Shown here: positions 34,414-41,991 of the stretch, piece after piece | Layout of the letters: every line of letters begins with the position of its first letter | How positions within the stretch are numbered: the stretch's first letter is position 1 | NCBI GenBank assembly: GCA_020853885.1 | Contig: JADYXZ010000019.1 | Span: 372,001 to 436,000 of the forward strand | Source of the DNA: Bradyrhizobiaceae bacterium | GTDB taxonomy: Bacteria; Pseudomonadota; Alphaproteobacteria; Rhizobiales; Xanthobacteraceae | DNA length: 64,000 bases | Direction of reading: 5' to 3' | Position numbers and translations under genes: made by a program | The notes under the pieces: generated by a model | Databases searched by the model: none | Seen by the model: only the letters and a program-made list of their open reading frames with translations | What the model was told of the DNA's origin: nothing

Positions 34414-35193
34414 TCAGCAGCTTACCGTCCCGCACTTCCGCACGGCGTCGATCTGCCGCCGCAGCGCATCGGCGCCGACGGCGCCGGGGACGACCTGATC
34501 GCCGATCACGTAGCTCGGCGTGCCGGAGATGCCGAGCGCATCGGCGAGCGCCACGCTTTCCAGGAGCGTCGCGTCGATCTCCTCGCTCTTCAGATCCTTC
34601 TCGATCTGCGCGAGATCGAGCCCGGCCTCCTTTGCCGCGGCCATCGCGCGCTCGCGATTGGCTTCGCCGCGCGTGCCGAGCAGGCGGCGGTGGAATGCCG
34701 GATACTTGCTTCCGTCCTTGTCCTGCATGCGCACGGCGACGGCTACCTTCGCGGCCTCGAGCGAGCCGGGTCCGAGCACCGGAAATTCCTTCATCACGAA
34801 CTTGAGCTGGGGATCGGCCTTCAGCAGCACGTCCATGTCAGAGAGCGCGCGCTTGCAATAGCCGCAGTTGTAGTCGAAGAACTCGACAATGGTGACATCC
34901 CCTTTCGGATTGCCGATCACCACGCCGCGCGGCGAATCGAAAATGAGCGCGCGGTTCGATTTCACCGCGTCCGCGCGTTCCTGCGCCTCGGCCGCCTGCT
35001 GCCGCCGCTGCAATTCGATCATCGCGTCTCGCAGCACTTCCGGATTCTGCAGCAGGTATTCCTTGATGATCTTTTCGACTTCGCTCCGTTCGGCGGGCGA
35101 GATCGCGGCCGCCGGAACGATCGCCGAGAATGCGAGTGCGGCGGCGAATCCCGCAGCAAGCAACGCTGCGCGCAATGGTTGGAGCGGAATCAT
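34414..35193 (-). CDS. DsbA-family thiol:disulfide oxidoreductase
   Basis: A 259-aa periplasmic thioredoxin-fold protein. The signal segment (LRAALLAAGFAAALAFSAIVPAAA, residues 7-30) precedes a helical N-terminal extension with ERSEVEKIIKEYLLQNPEVL, as in ScsC/DsbA-like proteins that oligomerise. The active site is VEFFDYNCGYCKRALSDMD, a CGYC pair near residue 112-115, and the cis-Pro loop is SGTPSYVIGDQVV. It makes or isomerises disulfides in exported proteins. The M48 protease gene lies 22 bp upstream on the same strand, so the two probably form an operon. Confidence 0.93.
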   Translation of the reverse strand: MIPLQPLRAALLAAGFAAALAFSAIVPAAAISPAERSEVEKIIKEYLLQNPEVLRDAMIELQRRQQAAEAQERADAVKSNRALIFDSPRGVVIGNPKGDVTIVEFFDYNCGYCKRALSDMDVLLKADPQLKFVMKEFPVLGPGSLEAAKVAVAVRMQDKDGSKYPAFHRRLLGTRGEANRERAMAAAKEAGLDLAQIEKDLKSEEIDATLLESVALADALGISGTPSYVIGDQVVPGAVGADALRRQIDAVRKCGTVSC

Positions 35194-35215
35194 CGGTTGT
35201 TCTCCTGCGGCCGCA

Positions 35216-36661
35216 TCAGTTTTGCTGAATTTGCGGCGGCTTGTAATTCACAATGTCGTCGGCCTTCAACCAGCCCGGCGAACCCTTGGGCAAGCCCCGC
35301 TGCGCACGGGCCGCGAGCTGCTTGGCGGTCGGGAAATCGCCCTCATTGAAGCTCGCCTGCGCCGACGCGAGATCGGCATTGGCGCGGTCGCCCTTGCGGC
35401 CGAGCGCGATGGCGAGCTGGCGGTAACCAAGCGGCGCGTTCGGTTCCTGCGCCAGCGCCTGCCGCAATACGGCCGTCGCCTCGTCGGCGAGCGCCCCGTC
35501 GCCCGATTGCACCAGCGCCTGGCCGAGCATCATGCGGATGAGCGCGGAACCGTTGGAGAGCGACACCGCCCGCCGCAACGGCGCGACAGCTTCGCGCGCC
35601 CGTCCGCTTTCGAGCAGCGTTTGCCCCTTCAACTCGTAAAAGTACGGATTGTTCGGCTGTTCGGCGATCAGCGTGTCGACCTGCGCGATCGCCGAGCGGA
35701 TGTCCCCGAAACGATAGCTCGAAATCGCGCGGGCGTAGCGCGCCGGCAGGCCGTTGTTCGACGGCGGATAGCGCCGTAGCACGGCATCGGGCCGGTCGAT
35801 GAAGCCCGTGATCTTCGCGCGCATCATCTCGTGACGGAACTGCAGCGCCGGCGGATCGGCACGGTTGAAGTTCGGACTTGCGCGGGCGATGTGCTCGAGC
35901 TGGGAAATGCGCTCGCGCGGCATCGGATGGCTGAGCGTATAGGGATCGACCGAGCGCGAGACGAACATGCTCTGGTCGGCGAACCGCGCGAATGTCTGCA
36001 GCATGCCCTTCGCCGATTGTCCCGTTGCATCGAGGAAGTTGACCGCGGCGCGGTCGGCCGCTTCTTCCTGCTGGCGGGCATAGCCCAGGAGCGAGCGGCG
36101 GATCATCTCCTGCGGGCCGAGCATGAGTCCCGGGAGCGCCTGTCCGACGCCGGGAGAATTGGTCGCCGCGCCCGCGGCGACGCCTGCCGCCGCCACCAGC
36201 ATGGCGACGATCGACGCCGTCTGCGCATTGGCGATCTGGTCGCGCATGCGTGCGAGATGTCCGCCGGCGATGTGTCCGCTCTCGTGCGCGAGCACGCCGA
36301 TGATCTGGTTCGGCGTCTCCGATTCGTAGAGCGCGCCGATATTGACGAAGATGCGCCGGCCGTCGGCGACGAACGCGTTGAACGCCCGCTCGCCGATGAT
36401 GACCACCTCGATGTTCTGGCCGCCGAGCTTGGCCGCGCGCAGGATCGGGCGCGTGTAGTCGCGCAGGAGTTCCTCGATCTCGGCGTCGCGGATGACGTTG
36501 AGCCTGGGCGCACCGCCCTGTTGCGCGTGCGCGGTGTGGGTGGACAGAACGGCAAGCGCCGCCGCCGCCGACACGAAGCGCCCCGAGGCGCGCCGGAGAC
36601 GCGCCGGAGCGGGCGCTGGTCTGTCGCCGCGCCGCCTGCTAGCTGTGATGGCCTCGCTCAT
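35216..36661 (-). CDS. M48-family periplasmic metalloprotease with TPR repeats (BepA-like)
   Basis: A 481-aa exported zinc metalloprotease resembling BepA/YfgC, which helps outer-membrane LptD and BAM assembly or degrades stalled proteins. An Arg-rich signal region (residues about 25-48, ending STHTAHAQ) is followed by the peptidase domain with the zinc motif VLAHESGHIAGGH (HExxH as HESGH) near residue 130 and the third-ligand region AADRAAVNFLDATGQ. The C-terminal 200 residues hold TPR-like helices (NNPYFYELKGQTLLESGRA). Start set at ATG 36659-36661. Divergent from the aminotransferase gene. Confidence 0.92.
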   Translation of the reverse strand: MSEAITASRRRGDRPAPAPARLRRASGRFVSAAAALAVLSTHTAHAQQGGAPRLNVIRDAEIEELLRDYTRPILRAAKLGGQNIEVVIIGERAFNAFVADGRRIFVNIGALYESETPNQIIGVLAHESGHIAGGHLARMRDQIANAQTASIVAMLVAAAGVAAGAATNSPGVGQALPGLMLGPQEMIRRSLLGYARQQEEAADRAAVNFLDATGQSAKGMLQTFARFADQSMFVSRSVDPYTLSHPMPRERISQLEHIARASPNFNRADPPALQFRHEMMRAKITGFIDRPDAVLRRYPPSNNGLPARYARAISSYRFGDIRSAIAQVDTLIAEQPNNPYFYELKGQTLLESGRAREAVAPLRRAVSLSNGSALIRMMLGQALVQSGDGALADEATAVLRQALAQEPNAPLGYRQLAIALGRKGDRANADLASAQASFNEGDFPTAKQLAARAQRGLPKGSPGWLKADDIVNYKPPQIQQN

Positions 36662-36815
36662 GAACCTGATGCTGCAGATTTTCGTCGTCCGCCGGACGCT
36701 AAGGTCCGGCCATGAAGGGGTCAACGCGCCACGCGGTCTCGTCGGCTCGCGGCTGATTCAGTTGCGGATGTCACACCGCGTGAATGCGGCGATAGCGCGG
36801 CACGGCAGGTAACGA

Positions 36816-38018
36816 ATGTTGAATGACGCTGCGAATACGTCGAAAGTTGCTGCCGCCCGGCGCCTGCTGCAACCCTCCCGGCGCAGCGACGTGCCGCCGT
36901 TCATGGTCATGGACGTGATGGCGGCCGCGGCCCGCATTGAGGAGTCGGGCGGGCAGGTCATTCATATGGAAGTCGGCCAGCCGGCGGCGCCCGCGCCGAA
37001 GACGGCGATCGCCGCGGCGAAGGCGGCGTTGGACGTCGGCCGCGTCAGCTACACGGAGGCCCTCGGCATCCCCCCGCTGCGCGCCCGGATCGCCCGCCAC
37101 TACGCCGAGACCTATGGGGTCGAGATCGATCCCGGCCGCGTCGTCGCGACCACCGGCTCCTCCGGCGGGTTCATTCTGGCGTTTCTCGCGCTGTTCGAGC
37201 CCGGCGACCGCGTGGCCGTGGCCGAGCCCGGCTATCCGCCGTACCGGAACATCCTGAAGGCGCTCGGCTGCGAGCCGGTGGCGATCGAGATCTCCGAAAA
37301 CACGCGCTGGGCGCTCACGGTCGATGCGCTGCTGGCGGAGCACCGCCGCAAGCCGTTGCAGGGCGTCATCGTCGCAAGCCCCGCCAATCCGACCGGGACG
37401 ATGGTGCGCGAGGACACGCTCGCCGAGTTGATCGCCGCCTGCGCCGACGCCGGGATCAAGTTCATCTCCGACGAAATCTATCATGGCCTCGACTATGCAT
37501 TTCCCGCCGCGACCGCGGCGAAGATTTCCGATGAAGTCACCGTCATCAATTCCTTCTCCAAGTATTTCTGCATGACCGGCTGGCGCGTCGGCTGGATGGT
37601 CGTGCCCGAGTCGCTCGTGCGCAGCGTCGAGCGGCTGCAGCAGAATCTCGCGATCTCCGTGCCGACGCTGTCGCAGATCGCCGCCGTCGCCGCCTTCGAC
37701 GGCCGCGACGAGATGGATGCGGTCAAGCACGGCTATGAGGAGAACCGGCGCATTCTGATCGAGGGCCTGCCAAAAGCGGGGCTCGAACATTTCCTGCCGG
37801 TCGACGGCGCATTCTATCTTTACGCCGACATCTCGCGCTTCTCCAACGACAGCCTCGATTTCGCCCGCCGAATGCTGGAGGAAACGCACGTGGCCGCCAC
37901 CGCAGGCGTCGATTTCGACACCCGCCGCGGCAACCAGTTCCTGCGCTTTTGCTACGCGGGTTCCGCTGCGGAAATGCACGAAGCGGTGGAGCGGATTGGG
38001 AACTGGCTCAAACGCTGA
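36816..38018 (+). CDS. Class I/II pyridoxal-phosphate aminotransferase
   Basis: A 400-aa fold-type I PLP aminotransferase. Seen: MVMDVMAAAARIEESGGQVIHMEVGQP near the N-terminus (in pieces, residues 30-56), YTEALGIPPLRARIARHY, GSSGGFILAFLALFEPGDRV, SPANPTGTMV, ISDEIYHGLDY, the PLP lysine in NSFSKYFCMTGWRVGWM near residue 248, and the C-terminal Arg in FLRFCYAGS. The N-terminal PFMVMDVM pattern fits the aspartate/alanine-type group of rhizobia; the exact amino donor is not decidable. Convergent with the SHOCT-like gene. Confidence 0.9.
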   Translation: MLNDAANTSKVAAARRLLQPSRRSDVPPFMVMDVMAAAARIEESGGQVIHMEVGQPAAPAPKTAIAAAKAALDVGRVSYTEALGIPPLRARIARHYAETYGVEIDPGRVVATTGSSGGFILAFLALFEPGDRVAVAEPGYPPYRNILKALGCEPVAIEISENTRWALTVDALLAEHRRKPLQGVIVASPANPTGTMVREDTLAELIAACADAGIKFISDEIYHGLDYAFPAATAAKISDEVTVINSFSKYFCMTGWRVGWMVVPESLVRSVERLQQNLAISVPTLSQIAAVAAFDGRDEMDAVKHGYEENRRILIEGLPKAGLEHFLPVDGAFYLYADISRFSNDSLDFARRMLEETHVAATAGVDFDTRRGNQFLRFCYAGSAAEMHEAVERIGNWLKR

Positions 38019-38025
38019 GCGCAGT

Positions 38026-38283
38026 TCACGCAAACAAATCGCGGCGCTTCTTCAGGTAGGCTTCGCGCTCGATCTCGCCCCGCGCGAAACGCTCGTCGAG
38101 CGCCCGGGCGGCCTGCTCCTGCCGCCGCGTGTCTGCCTCGAACAGGCGCACGTTTGCCTGCATGCGGCGAAACCAGATGAACGTCGCAACTGCCAGCGTA
38201 AGCGCCAGCAGCCAGAAAACTGCGCCGAACGGCATCATTCCAATCCACAAGCCGACGTTGGAGCCGGCGGTGTACCAGTGCAT
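38026..38283 (-). CDS. Small membrane protein with SHOCT-like C-terminus
   Basis: An 85-aa protein with one transmembrane helix (MMPFGAVFWLLALTLAVATFIWF, residues about 15-38) and a charged tail that ends LDERFARGEIEREAYLKKRRDL, a typical SHOCT (short C-terminal) motif thought to mediate oligomerisation. Start at ATG 38281-38283; a longer frame begins at 38343 but adds unlikely sequence. It lies 7 bp from the convergent aminotransferase gene. Function unknown. Confidence 0.7.
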   Translation of the reverse strand: MHWYTAGSNVGLWIGMMPFGAVFWLLALTLAVATFIWFRRMQANVRLFEADTRRQEQAARALDERFARGEIEREAYLKKRRDLFA

Positions 38284-38438
38284 GGCTAGACCCTCCGCGC
38301 TCGAATTCCAATTATCTATTTCGCTTATCCGCAGCGCCGGCATTGAGCAGGATCAATCGCCGAAAACGGCAGGCCGCCTGCGTCATTCCGCCGTGGTCCA
38401 AAGCGTTGTAGGGAAGGGCGTGGATCGTCGGGGGAATC

Positions 38439-39710
38439 GTGGGCGCGGCTAGAGCGACAAAGGGCGGCCGGAAGCGAGGGCGGGCGTCGCCGCCACCTTC
38501 GGTTGCCGGAACGCCGCAGGGATCGTCGGCGGAAGTTCTCGTCGCTTTTGCAAAGCTCGGGCTCGCCTCGTTCGGCGGGCCGGTCGCGCACCTCGGTTAT
38601 TTCCGCGAGGAGTTCGTCGTCCGCCGCCAATGGCTCAACGAGCACGCCTACGCGGACCTCGTCGCGCTCTGCCAGTTTCTGCCCGGGCCGGCTTCGAGTC
38701 AGGTCGGAATGGCGCTCGGGCTGATGCGCGCGGGCTTCGCCGGCGCGCTTGCCGCATGGGCAGCCTTCACGCTGCCGTCCGCGATCGCGCTCGTGTTGTT
38801 CGCCTACGGCGTCGGCGCGCTCGGCGATACCGCGGGTTCCGGCTGGCTGCATGGGTTGAAAGTGGCGGCCGTTGCGGTCGTCGCCAACGCCGTGCTCGGC
38901 ATGATGCAGTCGCTCGCACCCGATCGTGAGCGTGCGACGCTCGCGGTGATCGCCGCGGCGGTTGTCATCGCGATCCCCAGTGCGCTTGGCCAGATCGGCG
39001 CGATCATGCTCGGCGGCATCGTCGGCGTCACGCTGTTGCGCAACGGCGCGTCCGCACCCGACGGCGAGTTGCCGGTCCGCGTGAGCCGAACGGTGGCAAC
39101 CGCCGCGCTCGTGTCGTTCTTCGTGTTGTTGATCGCGCTGCCGATCGCCGCCGGCGCAATCGGCAATCAGGCACTCGCCTATTTCGATTCCTTCTATCGC
39201 GCCGGCTCCCTCGTGTTCGGGGGCGGGCATGTGGTGCTGCCGCTCCTGCAGGCGGAAGTCGTGCCGCCCGGCTGGGTGACGAATGACGCGTTTCTCGCCG
39301 GCTACGGCGCGGCGCAAGCCGTGCCGGGACCGCTCTTCACCTTCGCCGCCTACCTCGGCGCCGTGATGAATCCGGCGCCGAACGGCTGGGCCGGCGCCGC
39401 GCTCTGCCTCGTCGCGATATTTCTTCCCTCGTTCCTGCTGATCGTCGGCGCGCTGCCGTTCTGGCAGGAACTGCGCACGCGGCCCGACGCGCAAGCCGCG
39501 TTGCGCGGCGTGAATGCGGCGGTGGTGGGGCTCCTGCTTGCCGCGCTCTACGATCCGGTGTGGACGGCCGGCATCAGGAGCGGCGCCGATTTCGCGCTCG
39601 GCGCCGCCGCATTCCTGCTGCTCTACGTCTGGAAGACGCCGCCCTGGCTTGTTGTCGTGCTGTGCGCCGCAGGGGGCGGCCTCATCTCCCTCGCGGCGCC
39701 GCTTTCTTGA
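38439..39710 (+). CDS. chrA: Chromate efflux transporter (ChrA, two-domain)
   Basis: A 423-aa long-chain ChrA of the CHR superfamily, an inner-membrane exporter that gives chromate resistance in characterised members. Two homologous halves are visible: the first with LGLASFGGPVAHLGYFREEFV and FLPGPASSQVGMALGLMRAG, the second with AGSLVFGGGHVVLPLLQAEVV and AQAVPGPLFTFAAYLGAVM. The paired FGGP/FGGGH and LPGP/VPGP motifs mark both halves. Starts with GTG at 38439. About 10 helices. Stand-alone gene; no chrB regulator is adjacent. Confidence 0.93.
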   Translation: MGAARATKGGRKRGRASPPPSVAGTPQGSSAEVLVAFAKLGLASFGGPVAHLGYFREEFVVRRQWLNEHAYADLVALCQFLPGPASSQVGMALGLMRAGFAGALAAWAAFTLPSAIALVLFAYGVGALGDTAGSGWLHGLKVAAVAVVANAVLGMMQSLAPDRERATLAVIAAAVVIAIPSALGQIGAIMLGGIVGVTLLRNGASAPDGELPVRVSRTVATAALVSFFVLLIALPIAAGAIGNQALAYFDSFYRAGSLVFGGGHVVLPLLQAEVVPPGWVTNDAFLAGYGAAQAVPGPLFTFAAYLGAVMNPAPNGWAGAALCLVAIFLPSFLLIVGALPFWQELRTRPDAQAALRGVNAAVVGLLLAALYDPVWTAGIRSGADFALGAAAFLLLYVWKTPPWLVVVLCAAGGGLISLAAPLS

Positions 39711-39781
39711 CTTCGAGGGCTTTCGGCCTATTTCATATTGGTTATGAGAAGCTCTCTGCGCCGGCTTTGGTTCCGCGCGGG

Positions 39782-39827
39782 CTGCCTGCAGGCAGGCATT
39801 TAGCCCGGACGATTTTGCTCGTCCGGG
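39782..39827. repeat. Double palindrome between chrA and the Rnk-like gene
   Basis: CTGCCTGCAGGCAG at 39782-39795 is a perfect 14-bp palindrome. Nine bases further, CCCGGACGA at 39804-39812 pairs perfectly with TCGTCCGGG at 39819-39827 around a 6-nt loop. The pair looks like an intergenic REP-type element; it could also act as a chrA terminator, but there is no T tract after the stem. Confidence 0.5.
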
Positions 39828-39907
39828 ATTCGCTTCTTCTTCCTCCCTTCATCTTTCGACCTGAACCGACGCCGCTTTGCGGCACCTCCGTTGCAATGGG
39901 AACCGCC

Positions 39908-40309
39908 ATGACACGCGCCACGAATCTGCCTCCGATCTCCGTCACCACGGCGGACTTCGACCGCCTGCGCACGCTGTCGCAGGCCTCCTCGCATGCCGGG
40001 GAGTTTCTCGCCCGCGAGATCGACCGCGCGCGCCTCATCGAGCCCGAGGCCGCCACCGCCGATCTCGTGACCATGAACACGCGCGTGCGTTACCGCGATG
40101 ACGTGACAGGGCAGGAGCGCACGGTCGTGCTCGTCTATCCGGCCGATTCCGACATCTCCGCCGGTCGCGTATCGGTGCTGACACCGATCGGCGCCGCGCT
40201 GATCGGACTTTCCACCGGACAATCGATCGAATGGGAGTCGCCGACGGGCGGCGTGCGCTCGCTCACCGTGCTGCAGGTGGGCAATGCGTTGACGGCGGGC
40301 GCTCGCTGA
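39908..40309 (+). CDS. Rnk-like nucleoside-diphosphate-kinase regulator (GreA/GreB C-terminal domain)
   Basis: A 133-aa protein like Rnk: a short helical N-terminus (ISVTTADFDRLRTLSQASS) followed by a GreA/GreB C-terminal FKBP-like domain with VTMNTRVRYRDDVTGQERTV, LVYPADSDISAGRVSVLTPIGAAL and GQSIEW. Rnk-type proteins bind RNA polymerase near the secondary channel without the long coiled coil of Gre factors. Two starts are possible, ATG 39896 or 39908; the second matches the family better. Neither start has a strong ribosome site. Confidence 0.85.
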   Translation: MTRATNLPPISVTTADFDRLRTLSQASSHAGEFLAREIDRARLIEPEAATADLVTMNTRVRYRDDVTGQERTVVLVYPADSDISAGRVSVLTPIGAALIGLSTGQSIEWESPTGGVRSLTVLQVGNALTAGAR

Positions 40310-40565
40310 GCCCCGCCGTCCATACCGAGTGTGTTAACAAGAGCCACCGGCTCCGGAATTATACTTCGGGTAGTGCATTATAGTGCGACCGTTGAGCGCA
40401 GCCCCGCGTGAATGCCCCGTAACTTGCTAATATCGCGGTGCCGCGCTTCGGCGGGATCGCGGTCTTGCCTGCAGTTTGCTGCTAAGGCGAACGACAAGAA
40501 CATGCGGCATCCAAAAAAATAACCGCGAACTACGGCCGGAGGAACGCAACCTGAGGACGGAAACG

Positions 40566-41573
40566 ATGAGTGCACCGACCCCTCGTGATCTCAAGCTCAT
40601 CTCGCGCATCGGAGTGTTTGCAGCGATCCCGCGGGAGGCTGCCGAGCTCCTCGTCGGTCCCGCACGGGTCGTGACGCTGCGAAAAGGGCAGGCGTTGTTC
40701 CGGCAGGGCGATCCGACGACCAGGTTCTTCATCGTGCTCGACGGCACCCTGAAACTGTGCCGGATCACCAGTTCGGGCGAGGAAGCGATCATCCAGCTGC
40801 TGACGCGCGGGGAAAGCGTCGCCGCGGCGAGCGCGTTCGCGGACCGCCGCTATCTCGTCACGGCTGAAGCCGTCGGCGGAGCCCGTGTGATCCAGATTCC
40901 GATGGAGCACGTGCGCGGTTGCATTCGCGAACTGCCGGAAATTGCCCTTGCCGTGATCACCGCAACCTCCCAGCACCTCAGTCAGCTCGTGCAGCATGTG
41001 GAGGATCTCAAGGTGAACAGCGGGTGCCAGCGTGTGGCCGAGTTCCTGGTCTCCCTGAGTCCGGTTCGCAACGGACCGTGCGATCTCCAGCTTCCCTACG
41101 GCAAGACGCTGATTGCCGGCAGTCTCGGCGTCACGCCGGAGACGCTGTCGCGCATCTTCACCAAGCTGAAGCCCGCCGGCGTCGACGTGCACGGCTCGCG
41201 AGTCACGATCCGCGAGGTGGACGTCCTGCAGGAACTCGCGGCCAAGCAACAGAAGCCCTCGGTTTTACCGCGTCCGGGTATCTCCGCGCGAAGGAGGCCG
41301 CCGAGTGAAATTCGCGGCCGTCCGTCGTCCGGACCGGCGGGCGATCACAACGCAAATCTGCTGCATCGCCGCCTGGCGGCCCTCGATCTCGACTTCAAGG
41401 AACTTCTTCGACGCGAGCCGCGCGTGCTGCGCGACCTTCAGTGTGTTTGCGCTGCGTGTGAGAAGCGCGGGCGATGCTCGCGCGATCTTGCGAGCGATGC
41501 CGCTTATCCGGTTTGGAAGACCTATTGCCCGAATGCGGCGACGCTCAACGCGCTGCGCGTGCCGGCCGGTTAG
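40566..41573 (+). CDS. Crp/Fnr-type regulator fused to a Cys-rich DUF6455-like domain
   Basis: A 335-aa transcription factor. Residues about 12-125 are a cyclic-nucleotide-binding-type sensor (FAAIPREAAELL, ALFRQGDPTTRFFIVLDGTL, LTRGESVAAASAF). Residues about 155-225 are the HTH_Crp (LQLPYGKTLIAGSLGVTPET then LSRIFTKLK). No N-terminal Cys cluster, so it is not a [4Fe-4S] FNR. After a Pro/Arg-rich linker (230-265), residues about 267-331 form a separate module: LLHRRLAALDLDFKELLRRE, then CVCAACEKRGRCSRDL and YCPNAATLNAL. That C-x2-C-x5-C ... YCPNA pattern is DUF6455-like. The fusion may give metal or redox sensing. ATG 40566 follows a GAGGACG site. Confidence 0.82.
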   Translation: MSAPTPRDLKLISRIGVFAAIPREAAELLVGPARVVTLRKGQALFRQGDPTTRFFIVLDGTLKLCRITSSGEEAIIQLLTRGESVAAASAFADRRYLVTAEAVGGARVIQIPMEHVRGCIRELPEIALAVITATSQHLSQLVQHVEDLKVNSGCQRVAEFLVSLSPVRNGPCDLQLPYGKTLIAGSLGVTPETLSRIFTKLKPAGVDVHGSRVTIREVDVLQELAAKQQKPSVLPRPGISARRRPPSEIRGRPSSGPAGDHNANLLHRRLAALDLDFKELLRREPRVLRDLQCVCAACEKRGRCSRDLASDAAYPVWKTYCPNAATLNALRVPAG

Positions 41574-41582
41574 CCGGGAACG

Positions 41583-41969
41583 TTACCAGCGCCGCCAGCC
41601 CCAATAAGGCGGCGGTGGTGGCGGGCCGTAGATGACCGGCGGCGGGCCATAAACTGCGGGCGGTGGGGGCGGCGGCGCGCCATAGACGCGCGGACGCGGA
41701 CCGCCGAAATCGAGATAGCTTTCGCTCACGAATCCCGCCTGTCCGCCAAGGAAAGCCTGGCACCAGCCGTAGCTGCATGGCCCCGCGTCGATCGTCGACC
41801 CGCCCGGGATGACCCCGAGCGATGGCGAAGCGGTCGTCGGCGCAGCGCGAAGATTGAGGTCGCTGAGCACGAGCGCTGGCCCCGTCTGCGCCGAGGCGGG
41901 GCCCGTCGCCGCAACGAGCAGCGCAGCGGAAATCAGGCTTGCTCGAACGGCAACCATCGTCGCCCCCAT
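41583..41969 (-). CDS. Secreted SH3-domain protein with Pro/Tyr-rich tail
   Basis: A 128-aa exported protein. The signal peptide (ASLISAALLVAATGPASAQ, ending near residue 28) precedes a bacterial SH3 domain: LVLSDLNLRAAPTTASPSLGV, STIDAGPCSYGWCQAFLGGQ and AGFVSESYLDF, with a probable disulfide between the two Cys. The last 40 residues are Pro/Tyr-rich with repeated YGPP units and end WGWRRW. SH3b domains often bind the cell wall. ATG 41969 or the ATG four codons later could be the start. Convergent with the Crp-type gene. Confidence 0.85.
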   Translation of the reverse strand: MGATMVAVRASLISAALLVAATGPASAQTGPALVLSDLNLRAAPTTASPSLGVIPGGSTIDAGPCSYGWCQAFLGGQAGFVSESYLDFGGPRPRVYGAPPPPPPAVYGPPPVIYGPPPPPPYWGWRRW

Positions 41970-41991
41970 CGGTTGCGCCGCATCTTACGCT

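Noticed and set aside
40310-40565. FNR box or Crp autoregulatory site before the Crp-type gene
   Set aside because: No TTGAT-N4-ATCAA or TGTGA-N6-TCACA match was seen; only a short TAGTGC direct repeat near 40372-40387, too weak to call.
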